Assembly: GCF_002078875.1 (NCBI RefSeq)
Contig: NC_034421.1
Coordinates: 4,031,076 to 4,095,075 of the forward strand
Reading direction: 5' to 3'
Origin: Numida meleagris
Taxonomy: Eukaryota > Chordata > Aves > Galliformes > Numididae
Length of the DNA: 64,000 bases
Shown: piece after piece, positions 1 to 12,400 of the stretch
Position numbering within the stretch: the first letter of the stretch is position 1
Layout: each line of letters starts with the position of its first letter
Made by a program: the position numbers and the translations under genes
Notes under the pieces: model-generated
Databases searched by the model: none
Told to the model about the DNA's origin: nothing
What the model saw: only the letters and a program-made list of their open reading frames with translations

Positions 1-3000
1 CAGTTTCCACTCTATGCACTGAAAATGATAGTAGGTATGACAAAGAGAAAGCAAGAAAATGCAAAGACTTCTAATGTGTTAGAGCAACTTTGACAGGGCT
101 GATTTGTTTTAAATATAAACCCTCTTACTGTCAAACGGTTCATCCCAAACACACCTCACTCAGTGCCTCGATATCTTCAGGCATTCAGTTACACGAGTGT
201 GTATGCTCACCTCACAAAATGAGCTCCTACACAAGCATGGGCACACGTGCATGGCCGGGATCAGCCTCCTGATTTGTCAGAGCCTGACCTTCACGAAGCA
301 GTTACCGTGCGATAAAGCATCGCTGGGTAATTCAGATGTGGTCCAATGTCACTGCAGAGATTTGTCACTTCGTACAAGCTGAGAGTGGGCCCCTGATATC
401 TAATTTTATAGGCAAAATGCTTACATTCTGTGCTGCAGCTATGTTGCTTTTGCCATGAACCTAGCTCCAAACTTGTACTTCTTAATTGATGTCAGATGTA
501 CCATATGCCAGCTTAATTTTTACTTTCAGAAAACAATTAAGGGTATTGAGCTAAAATGAGCTGCAAAAATGGAGAGAACCACGTCAGTGCACTATCTAGC
601 TTTCTTAGAATGCCAGAATACAAGCTAGCTTATTGAAGGCTGCTTTGGGCCCAGTTGAAGACATGCAACGGCATCATTTGCTGTATATTAAATACGGTTT
701 TATCAGATGTAGAAAGAAGATGTGTGATCTTAGATGCCAACACTGATAACTAAAAAACTCAAGTTGTTATTGAAGTCGCAGTGCAAAGTACCAGTAACTC
801 TATAATTTCCTATGTTTGATCTTCCGAAGCGCATCGTGCGGCTGGCAGTTTGCTGGATTAGCTAATCATTTCGTTTCGGTCTTTCCAGTTCATTTCTTTC
901 AAGCTCCGAGATTTTCTTGGACACTGTTGCTCGGCTTCTACTCTGTTCTTGCAGGTTACTAATGAGAACTCCGCATTGGAGCTTCCAGCAAAGTCTTCAG
1001 TGCGACAGTTAAGGAAACAGCATCGGAGTTTGCAGGGGAAAGAGAGATTATACGCCTCGCTCAAGTCACTGATCAGTCATAGCAAAGCATAGTTACTTTG
1101 AAGCAGGATATCCTGAGTGAGGAGAGGGGTCGGATAAGTGGATGTTACATTTCAATTCATTCTTTAAAGGGCCGATCAAACTGCGTTGCCTGAGAAGAGA
1201 CAGGCAACAATAAAATCTGTAGTATCAGTTGCACACCCTGAATTCATACACCCATATTAAAACATAGTTCTCAACACCAATATGACAGTAGCACTGGAAA
1301 ATTAAAGTGGAACAAAATACTTGATGATTGCAAGGATTTCTGCCATTCAGGTGCTGGGCTGAGATTCCTCCCCAGCGAGAGGGGACATTGGGCTGTTCTG
1401 GCCGTCGCTGGGGATTAAGAGGAGAGTGGGCTAATAAACCTTCCCATCAGCCATTCTGTCCTTTGTGAGCTTCAGCATCCCCCTGCCAGCAGCAGGACGG
1501 TGCACACACCTCAAAGCAGCCATGCATGCAGGGCCAGCCGGCCGCAGCCCGACCTTTTGTGAATTTGGGGTATCTCGTGGCTGCTGATCAAAGGGGAAAA
1601 GAAATATTTGTAAAATAAAGGAACTTTCGCTCTTGAAAGGGTTCAAACCAGATAAAATAAAAATAAATGTGGCTGGAAAGGGCTCCTTTCCTCTTTGTGT
1701 TCTGGTTTCCCGCGACCCACCTCCACCCTTTCTCTCTCCAGAAGTGATTCATGTGGGAGTAGCTCTTTGTGAAGATCTACAGATAAAGTTATGGCAGCTA
1801 TCCAAAGACATTCATGGCTCCTGGCAATCTATTTTCCTTTAACATAATTATATCCTTGTGGGGGATAAATCTAGGAGATTTAAAAAAAAAAAAAAAAAAA
1901 GAGCATTTCAGCATTAGAGGGGAAAAAAAATTGGATTTCAGCAATGGCGTGTGATGGTGCCTTGTTTCTCGTGTCCCAAATAATTGGTAGCAGGGAAAAG
2001 GGAAATTGTTTCAGGAATGACTATCTCTCTGGTTAACCTTGAGTGCACAGGGGTGGGGGCTGGTGTATTTTATTTTTCCATTTATATTAATTCTGGTGTC
2101 ATACTCATTATCTTGTTCATGTTGCTAGGAGATTCGGGAGCTAGCCTTCAAACCAGCTGATCTGTTCTTTCATTCGGACAGCCAGGGAAGCATTACTTTT
2201 TGGCAGAGATTTGTGCTCCGCTTTGCGATGTACTCAGGACCTAATCAAGCCTTGCTGTCCACGAGTACTCATGTAACATAACTTGTTGAATGTTCTCTCG
2301 AGGTCTGACAGGTGTATCACGCTTTGGGAAAGATTATACCCTTCAAATGTTGGAAATGCCACAAGAAAAAAAAAAACAGGAAAGGGCAGCATAAAATGTG
2401 AACTCTTAAAAATAGTCTCTGGTTCTGCTTGCATAACATTGCATAGCTATTGAGCTTGCCCACAGAAGTTTGCAGTTGCGTGATGGCTCTGCAGTGGGCT
2501 GAGTTTTAATGGCCTGGGAGAATGCAGGTTTGCTCCTCTCTCGAGTAACAGAAAATTACAGTGTTCCTGTGCCATCCGTTCTAATAATGATCTTGGTTTC
2601 GTAAGGGCCAATTTTACAACATAAATGAAATAGGCATATCTTTCATTTGCACCGTATCAGTCCCTGAAAATACACCTTGCCTTAATGTATCTGTCTATAA
2701 TTGATGTATTGCAAATGTTAAGCACCATCACATAATCAAAAGGCTTCGAGGTTAAAGCACTTCTCGCTGAACTGGGAGGTCTGGGTGCAATCCAGTGGCT
2801 GGAATTATTGCTAACTCTAGACAAGATGCTGTAATTTCCTTTTGAATAATATAGGAAGCCAGGGTGGCGTAAAACTTCATGTTAGAACAGATCATACCGT
2901 AAGATAAACTCCCATTCATAAAGATTTCTTGCTTTTGGCAAAGGGAAATAAAATGTACGGGAGAGAAAAACCTAGGAGATAGACTTTGTAGAAGTCCAGC

Positions 3001-3339
3001 AATTTAAACGTAACTCTAATTACTGCAAATATAAAGAACCTGAAGTTTATTCATCTCTGCCTGTATTTAATGTCTGACTATAGACAGTGGTTAGTGGTGA
3101 GTGTTAAGCTCTTTACAAACACTGTGTTTCTTACATGAACTGGTAAAAGAATGTGAAGTAAGCTGAAATGTAAAGGTGATGTGTAATGAGTACAAAAGAA
3201 GAAGGGATTGTCTAGAGTGTATTTGAGTGCTTTGGGATTTGGGTACTCTTCCAAGGGATCCTAAAACAATCCCAAGTAGACAGGGAGATGGAACAACATT
3301 ACCTGGAAAGCCTTACCTATTTCAGCTCTGTGATTCCAG
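1..3339 (+). other. SDK2: Upstream intron (3' part), no gene seen
   Basis: Intron sequence preceding the first visible exon; its donor lies outside the window. The acceptor is the CCAG ending at 3339. The phase is 1, because exon 1 starts with the last two bases of a Val codon. I see a 19-base A run at 1882-1900 but no repeat family I can name. Short open frames on both strands have no recognisable domains. The intron should follow the exon that ends FNIII 6. Confidence 0.75.
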
Positions 3340-3455
3340 TTCCCTCTGCTCCTCCCGAGAACGTGTCTGCTGAAGCCGTGAGCTCAACCCAGATCCTTCT
3401 GACATGGTCTGCAGTCCCCGAGTCGGAGCAGAACGGCCTCATCCTGGGTTACAAG
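3340..3455 (+). CDS. SDK2: SDK2 window exon 1: FNIII 7, N-terminal half
   Basis: 116 nt, entered in phase 1 and left in phase 0. It encodes the A to C strands of FNIII 7, starting [14 protein letters not shown], with the B-strand tryptophan in ILLTW and the C-strand turn NGLILGYK. The acceptor is TGATTCCAG and the donor AAG|GTACGC. An earlier AG at 3325 is rejected because it would add residues before the conserved VPSAPPENV linker. Confidence 0.95.
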
Positions 3456-6400
3456 GTACGCAGCTGGAGCTTCATGTTCACTTTGTTATTAAAGCACTAC
3501 CTGGGTATATTTTTCTATTTATTATTTATTGCTCACCTGAGGGATGTTAATATCACCCATAACTCGACAGGATAAGATATCAGAAGCGTGCTGGTTTTGG
3601 AAGGGGTGACTGCTGAATTTAATCTCATATCTTTGTGAAAAGGAGGATTTTAAATGCATGCCCCTTTTTCAATTCTCATGTAATAACTTTTTCTTTTTGC
3701 ATTCACATGCATTTATTCCGCATTATTCTGCAGATACTTTACAAAGCAAAAGATTTAGACTCCGAACCAAAGAGCCAAATAGTAAGAGGCAACCACACGC
3801 AGTCCTGCCTGCTGTCTGGCCTGCGCAAGTACGTGCTCTACGAGATCCAGGTGTTGGCATTCACTCGCATTGGGGATGGAGTCCCCAGCTCTCCCGCAGT
3901 TATAGAGAGAACCAAGGATGATGGTAAGTGTATGGGCTACCAGAATAGGGGCCTTACTTAGTCCTGATTTTAACACCATCTCCTTTTAGTGATGCAAGTG
4001 TAGAAAGGCCAAACTGAGGTTATTTGGATTGTTTTTTGACTTCGAAGTAAAAGGAATTGGTCCTTACTCGGTATGGCAGCGCTGCTCCATTGGCCATGGG
4101 ATGAGAATTTGGCAAAAGCACTGAAAACCAGTTGCCCATTTCCTCGTTCCCCTCAGTTGATGAAGAGGAAAAAATCTAAAATTATTTGTACTCTGAAGCT
4201 CGATGTAGAAAATTTCTACTGAAGACAATTTTTAAAGCCCAATTATAAATGCCAATTGATGTTCAATCATGCTCTAAGGAAAAAGTAGAGCACTGCAACT
4301 GGAAGCAATAAACAAACCTGGGTCTGCTTGGTCTGAAGGAGAGATGTGGAATTTGCAGCTTCGATAATCCACTCTCAATTTTTTTTCAAAAGAATAAGGA
4401 CTGACCTGGGAAGGGGTGATAGCAGCCCCTCTTGTAGCTCCCTCCAGTGCTTCCCAGGAGCTCAGGGGCTCCAGAGCACAGTTTGATGTGCTGAGAGACC
4501 CCGAGCAGCCCCTTCCTCATCCCAGTTCTCTTTGAACACATCTGCGGGGTTGAGAGCATTCCTGCTGATGGATTTTGACAGAAATTTAATTCAACTCTTA
4601 AAGTATTTTTGGCTTTGCAGATGCTAAAGTTGCTTTTAGTTTCATTGCCTTTTCACTATTAAATGATGGATAGTGTCTGTGTAAGAGGTGTCTGCTTATT
4701 AGTCCCAAAGAACGAAAAAAAGAAAAAAAAAACAAAAAATCTCTTTTCTCATCAAAATGTTCCTAGTAGAAATGGAATAAAAATTGGTATCTACAAGGGA
4801 CTTCATTAAAGCTATATTTGGTTGGGCTGAAAGCACGTTCAGACTCCTGGCTTAACGATACATTTAGCACAGTGTGCAGGGACAGGGATGGGACAGAGCG
4901 GGGATAGGGGTGGGATGGAGCAGGGATAGGGGTGGGACAGAGTGGGGACAGGGATGGGACGGAGCAGGAGCAGTCGCTCCCAGGCATTTTTGTGGCTGTT
5001 TTCTCAGCATTCAGCCTGTGTAGTGACTCTGAAAGGAAACAAAGATAAGTTAATATTAGCAGAACTCTGCAGGGAATGAAAGAACAGTCACAGAATTGTA
5101 CACATCAGACTATAATGTGAAATATTTAAAACTGTTTGTTTTAGATAACCCCATTATAGCAGTTCCCTCCTTAAGTGCCTGTTGGCAAATGATACAAATT
5201 GTTCTTCCTTCTCCACACTCCTGACATAAATATGTTGTGTCTCCTCTCGGCTCCGCTTAATTAAATGTATCATCAGGGGTGAGGCAGGTGGAATTTGTGC
5301 TGAAGGGGAAATTCTGGAGATGCAAATGTGTGAATTAACATCTCCTCACCTCGCAAACCCAGGATGGCCATTGCAGCTGCCAGCTGTCTGCATCAGCGTG
5401 CATCAGGTTCTCTGCCTCAGACCTCTGTGTTTAGAATGCACATGTAAAATCAGAAGGCAGTTCAAAGCCAGCACTGGGGCCACAGAGAGGAGATATTATT
5501 CAATTCCAGCACCTGTGGACGGAACTCCTCTGAATCCATGCATTTTGCACGTACATGGGTGCTCCTAACCATCTATTTATTATTGGTGAGCTACAGCTTG
5601 GCTGCCTTCTGTGCAAAGTGATTGGGAAACTGGTAACCCCTCTGACACGCCGTGCCTGCGGGCACCTCCTCTGTCCCCCGCAGCCCCTGGGCCGCCCGTC
5701 AGGATGGTGTTCCCCGAGGTGAGGCTGACGTCAGTGCGCATCGTCTGGCAGCCGCCGGAGGAGCCCAACGGCATCATCCTGGGTAAGGAGCCGGGAGGAG
5801 CGGGCGGGGAGCAGGGGAGCTGCGGCTGATGGGTTTTATTTCCGTTTGCACGTTGGGTTGGAAATCATGCATAAGGAAATTGTGGCTAAAGAGAGGAAAA
5901 TAGGTCCTGCGGTGAGAAGGAAAGTTCTGCCAGGCTCCGCGGTGCGTGTTTTCCCAAATCAGGATTACGCTGCGTTCCTGACACTGTGTTTGAACCCTCA
6001 TCTGTCCATCTGCATTTGTATGTATAACCTGTTGAGCTGCAGCAGAGCAGAGTGGGATTTTCCCCTCCTTTCCTTCCCTTATCCTTGCCATCCCTGTCTT
6101 CTCAGTTTCATGTGTGCCTCTGTTTCACTGCTTCCTCCAGCCAGTACTGTCTGCCAGGTTGCAAGGAGTTAAACCACACTTGGCTTTTTATCAAAGGCAG
6201 CAGGGGCAGCAAGGCTCACCAGGAATTTGTGACAAACCTCCTTACCTTCCTGCTCTGATAACTCTTGGGTTGCTGCTGCGCCCAGGGCACACCAGCAGCT
6301 CCTTGTACTTCTAAAGCATTGGAGGTTTTTACAATGTAAGAATCTATTTATGCCTCTGAAGTTAACGTATCTAATATTTACACAGCGATTCTGCCTGTGT

Positions 6401-9400
6401 TCTGTGCTGATGCGGAGCACATTCTGTGGTAGTCCAAGCAGATGAGTGAGGATTATCCCTATAAATATCCCTTTAAATAAAGGACTGCTCTGGTGCTGTG
6501 CTTAGCTCTTGAGTCAAGAGCTCAGAGTCTGTGCTGAGCTGTGCAGTTTCTAAAAGTTCTCTTGGGTTAATCCTGACACCTGGAGATGCAGAGAAATCAT
6601 CAAACCCAATCCAAAGGTGCCACTGCAGGCATCTTCTGAGCACAACAAAGCCCACGTGGAGTTTGGTACCAGCTGCTGGAGGCGGATCCACATGGGGTTC
6701 CTTGGCTGCTTGATGAAGCTTGGCTTCCAGGCTGTCTTGTTGGTCTGATTTGCTGCTTTTGTTTTAAGGAACTGTGTGCCCTATAAACTTGCTCTCAGTG
6801 GAGGGTGTGATTTGAATCACAGGATGTGGTTAAGCAGGAAAAAAGTCATTTGGTACACATGATGAGAAAGTACAAAAGATATTTTGCCCCCCCACACTGT
6901 TCCGGTGTCTCACCTTGCTGCACTTGGTCAGCATCTTTTGCTGAAGTTTCAAGTTCCATGGAGTAACAGCTCTTTTATTCGGGCTTTTCACAGTGCCCTG
7001 TGCAATTCATCCACTTCTTGTTCCATTCGTAGTCAATGCCACAGCACTGATGACAAAATCATGCAAATGCAGAGCTGGGAAGAAAGGTGGAAGGGAAGCC
7101 CTTAAAGAGTGCTCAGCACGTTTGGCATGGAGACTGCAGGCTGCTGTGACCTGCACAGTCCATTCCCAATCACACGTCCCAGGGTACCTGGCACTGCCTT
7201 GCCTTTCTTGCAGCACTGCTGTTGTAACTAAGTAAGTTTATGACCTACTATTAATTCCTGCCTTTTTTCTGCAGTACAATTCCAGGTCAATCCCTCTTTT
7301 ACATGTACATTAAGCTTTTTTTTTTTCCTTTTTTTTTTTTTGTAAGTGCATTGCTCTGCATGTATTTTTATTGAATTTCAGCTTTCTGATTCCAGACCAA
7401 CTCTCCTCATTATCAGAATCACTTTAAATTACCGTCTTGTCCTCTAAAGGGCTCACAACCGCTCCTAATTTGGTTTTAGTTTTGAAGTTTGCAAGCAGAA
7501 TGGCAATTCCATCAACCGGGTCATTAATGAAAGTATTGAGCAGAAACAGACTCGGGACTTATTCTCATGAGACCTTACTTAATATATCCTATCCAAATCT
7601 CAGCCAACTATTGCTAACAACATTTTGACTTTTTCTTTTAAGCGATCGCAGCAAAATGTGCCGTATTTTTCTTAAGCTCTGTTTCTTTAGTTTGTTTCTG
7701 ACAGGGCTGCTTGGAACCATATTAAAGCCTTACTTAAAGTCAATGCGGATCATATCTGCTCTTCCCACCTGGCCAATTACACTGTCAAAGCAGAAAACAG
7801 ATTATTTGGTATTTATTATTTGTTCCAGACAAATACATATTTGCTGTTCTCTGGCAATTTATTATCCCTGTGGATGCTTATATGTTTACTCATATTTTTT
7901 CCAGGGTCTTTCTGGGTATTAAACTTTAGCTTGATTTGTCCATAATTCCTTTGGTCTTGCTTCCTCCATTTTATAAGATAAAGCATTCTGTTTGCCCTTC
8001 AGTAATATTCTGGGATGTCACCTATCCTCAACAAGTTCTTGAATATAATCACTGATTATTCAGTGGTGGATCCTGCTAGTTATATAGCACTGCAGGGCAA
8101 ATTTCATCAGGCCTTTCTGACTTGATTACATCTAGCTTAGCTAAATATTCGTTAACCTGTTCTGTATTCTAGCCTACATCCCTACTTCTATTGTTGTCAG
8201 TTTTAATTTGTGTTAAGTATCTAGTTAATAATCAACATTTTTTGTGTGAAAAAGACGCAACTGAAGTGTCAGCCTTGTGCTCTTTTATCTTGTGCTTATC
8301 TTTTATTCCCAGTAGTTGACCCCTCCTTCTCTCTCTTGTATTTTGAATGTCTTTCTGAAACCTTTCTCGTTGCCTTTCCCCTTTAAGTCAGAGCTCACCT
8401 GCACTTCAGCTATTCTGATTTTGCCCCTGCGTGCCAGTGCTGTCTATTTATACACCCCCTCAGCAACCTGTCCTGTTTCAACATTTTGTACAATTCGGTT
8501 TCGATTTTCAAGGCATTAGTGAGGTTTGAATGCAAACATATTGGGCTCCTAACATCTTTTGTCTGCATTGGGCTCACTGTACCTTTATTTTTATCTCTTT
8601 TAAAACTGTCAGCTAACCTGAATTCCTTTTTCCCTCAGAATTCCTTCCCAGGGGACTCTACCGACCAGTTGCCCCCGTCCACCTCTTTGAAGTCCATTGT
8701 CTTCATTCAACAGCTTTCCCTCCTCTCTTTTTTTCTGATAGCAGAAAAATTGAGGATATGGAGGAAGTAGTTAACTGCCGATGTCAGAGAGAAAAAGTGA
8801 AAATTACTCACGCTGAGTTATTTCTGTGATCTTTTCTAGGAATTGAGGAGTGCTTCAAAAATAGCTAAAAAGCCAGCATGGCACTGTAACTAAAGGGTGC
8901 ATGTTTACTTTCATTCTTGTGCACTTTTCAAATCTTATTGCTGCAATGAACTTTTTAAACAGCACTGTAACCACCACAGTCAAGGTCAGTGCAGTAGAAT
9001 TAGTAGAAAAAATAAGTTAACAGAACTTTGCAGGCTGTCCTGTTATTCACCAGTGGGGCTGCAAAATAACAAAAAAAAAAAGTTTTCTTGCAAGAGCAAC
9101 TTCCATTCCCAGCCTTTGAACTAATGTTCCTGCTCTGCTGGCTTTGTCCTCTGAGTATACAAGCACCTTTGCAGCTAACATTTTTGTAATCTACATCAAA
9201 ACATGTTCAAGCATTTCAGAGGGAGATTAACAGGATGAAATACTGGCAGGCACCAAGAGGGAAAACCGCTTGTTTGTTTGTTTAAATATTTTACTGTGGA
9301 GGACTGCTAGATATCTCCACTTCTCCTTTTGGGAATGTTGCAGTAACCAGCTTGAGGCTTAACTCCGTCTTCTTTCCGGCACTGCATTCAGCAGCACCCA

Positions 9401-12400
9401 GCGTGGTTCCTTCAAATACTGTTAAAGGAAAACGATGCATTAATGTGTGTAGATGCAGTTCTATCAGTGAGCTTCCCCTGGAACAAGAGCTCACGCCCGC
9501 TGGTTGGTATTCCTCACGGTATCCTTGCGTGTAGCGTTTACCTGAAGCTTACTGCGAAAGAGTGTAAGAACTCCACTGAGAATTAGAGCCGAAATTGGAT
9601 GTAATCCATGTTTGCAAATGCATATTTTGATCCTGGGCTGCATTTGCACACCCGCTGGCCCTTAAACAGATAAGCAGTAAAATCAACAAACTGGATTGCT
9701 GCTCCACTAGGCGGACCGTAACCTCCTGGCATCGTTTGGCTCTCCCTAAGTTCTGTGACAAATTAATAAGTGTTTGTATCTCTGCTGCACCGCGGCCTGC
9801 ACGAGCGGGTGCTGTCAGTTCTGAAGGGCTTTGTATGGTGATGAGCTTGAAAGCTCTTCTATATTCATAGGGTGTTGTCATCTTCCTGCCTGTTTGCTTT
9901 GGGGAATCTGGTGGCTGCGTTAGTGACCTAACGTTTAACAGGCGGTTCAGACCGCTGCCATTTACGGAGTTCAGAAAGCGTAGCTCATGAAACTGCTCGC
10001 CGTTGTGCAAAAAATATTTAAGGAGATGCTAATGCAAAAATAAGCCTTGTTTCAATGAATAAATAAACCGCTGAGGAAATGATCTTTCAAGGCTTCTTTA
10101 CGCGGTTTGGCTGGTGATCAGCAGAGCTCCGAACGGCGAGAGATTTGGGACCTAGTGCTGTGTAGGAAAAAAAGAAAACTGAAGGAAAGAATGTGCATTC
10201 TTCTGACAGAGCATCCAGCTGTTAACTTCCTGTAAGATACTCCTGTCCTGGGAAAGTTTTCTCTGATCACTTTTTAAAGATTTTGCTTTCATTCACAACC
10301 TTTGATATTTTGCATCTAATGCGTATGTGACATCTTGTTGCCATCATCAAGCAGGGGAAGGAAGCTTCATCCATGCGGTAGACCCTAAGCACACCTTCAT
10401 TTCAACACTGTTTATCTCTGTCAATTTGCCTCCTTTGATTTCACCCAACATTTCCTGTCTTCTCTGTCTTGTCGCCGAAAATCATCAACCTCGTAATTGT
10501 ACCGTTTTGATCTTGTGTTAGCCCAAATTGTTATCCAAACTGTTGTTTAAATACAGCTTCTTCTGCGTCACTCCAAAAAAAAAAAAAAGAGCAATGATGT
10601 TTATGGCAGAATGTCTCTTGGCTGCCCAGTTGTCCAACAGTGGAAGGTGATGTAGGGGATCACAGTTAAGATACTGAGCGTGTCTCAGGTTTTTGTGGGC
10701 GGCAGCAAGAGCTCAGATGTGCAGGTTGGATGTGCTCCTTCGAGTCAGGCCAAGGGGAGTGCTGCATTTCTGAGAAAACATCACAAAGGTGCAGGCAATG
10801 GTCATGGGATCCATGGCTGTAAGTTGTTACAATGGCGCAGATAAGTGTGTGCTTCCGTGGCTGATCCGTGCATGTTTGTAATTGGCTTTCCAGCATGGGT
10901 ACCCCCATTTAGCAGTAAATAGTTATCTTTCTATTCCCTCCTTACATTTTAGCTGCACTTCTCTATTTTACGATGGCTTAGAAAAGAGAGAAAATCATTT
11001 GACAAAGATATGTCCCAGATATCATGCGTATCTTTTAATAACTAGATAAATCAAGTTTTCTATTCTTTTAATACTCTCGGTTTCCCTGCAGGTCTTATTC
11101 CTTATGTCTTATGTCCCTTTATCAAACTTCTTTAGCCATCTTAGTTGCTTCTTCCTTCATCTTCCCTGCTGCTGTAGAAATTGCCTCAGAGCTTTTCTTT
11201 TACTGTTTTTTCCCCTTTACTGAGATCTTGCACCAGGGTTCTCACTGCATTCTGCACATCTGTAAAAACAAAAAATCATAATGTATCCATTTATTCTCCC
11301 CACTGCTATCTGTCTTTCTGAGGACTTTTTTTAAAAGATCAAAATACGTGCAGTATTAAAGGTACAGAAATACTGCGGTGAAACGTAGGGGGCCAGCAAT
11401 GGGAGAGCTGGTGCAGTGGGTAAAAGGAGGTCATTTGCAGGAGAATAGGGGAGATGTTCAGAGCGTAAGACCCCAAGGTTGTGTTGCTGGCTTAGCATGC
11501 TTCAGGAGCTCTGAAAATCAGGCTGCTTTTTACCTAGGAATGCAGCATAATGCACCCATGGAAACCCTGTAGGAATACGCCCAGCGCACCGCTGGATACC
11601 CTTGGCACAAAGTGACCCTGCTGTGCTGGAAGCTTTCCCTTCCTGACGCGCATTCTCAAATATGAGTGGCCACTGTGTACTGGGGCAGTGGCATGAGGCA
11701 GCCCTATGCCCAGCTGTGCCCATAGCTCGCTGGAGCCCTGGTGCTCTGAGAGCCAGGTCGCTCCCAGAGGTGGCTGTGCAATCAGGTTTGTATCAGGTTT
11801 GTTCCATGGAAGGCAGCTTCAGCTGCTGCCCCACATCCTCTAGCAGCTGTAGATAAAAAAAAAAAAAAAAAAGGGCAAAGAAATGCTGGGGCTTCATCTG
11901 TAGTACCATGAGAATCAGCACACCAAAATTATTACCATCTGTATCCCAATTAAATTTCACTGTTTATGCGCCATACAAGTATGGCATTCACTCGGGAGAG
12001 CATATGAACTCTGTATCTTCTCTGTGAGCAGTTATGTGGCAATTGTCACGTGTTCCCAGTGAAAAATAAATGTCATTGATTTTGTCCAGTAGCCACAGGT
12101 AAGATACACTCTGCGGTTTCCGTGCACTGACCTTTATGAATGAAGCACACCAGGTTTGGCTCTTGTTCTCATTACAGCCAGAATTTGGTGGGAGTTCAAA
12201 CGTTAGCTGGGATATTCATTCCAAGAGAAAGAGATGGTCTCAGGTGTCTGTGGGCCCCTTTGTCTTTTGGAAGATGAGCAGAGAGTTGGCAGCATCATGT
12301 CATGACAGTTTTGTTTTCATCTGCTCTGATTTGGATGTGTTGGCTGCCCTCTGCCCTGCATCGCTTCATGAAGCATTTAATCATACGATGCATTCAGCTT

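Noticed and set aside
1882..1900. Poly-A run as the tail of a retropseudogene or SINE
   Set aside because: No gene-like or SINE-like sequence and no target-site duplication seen next to it.
9549..10010. 153-codon minus-strand open frame in intron 3
   Set aside because: No recognisable domain and no supporting signals.
12090..12099. CACAG|GTAAGATA in intron 3, as a recursive site or a 9-nt microexon after TGTCCAG
   Set aside because: The upstream pyrimidine tract is poor and 9 nt is too short to judge; no further support.
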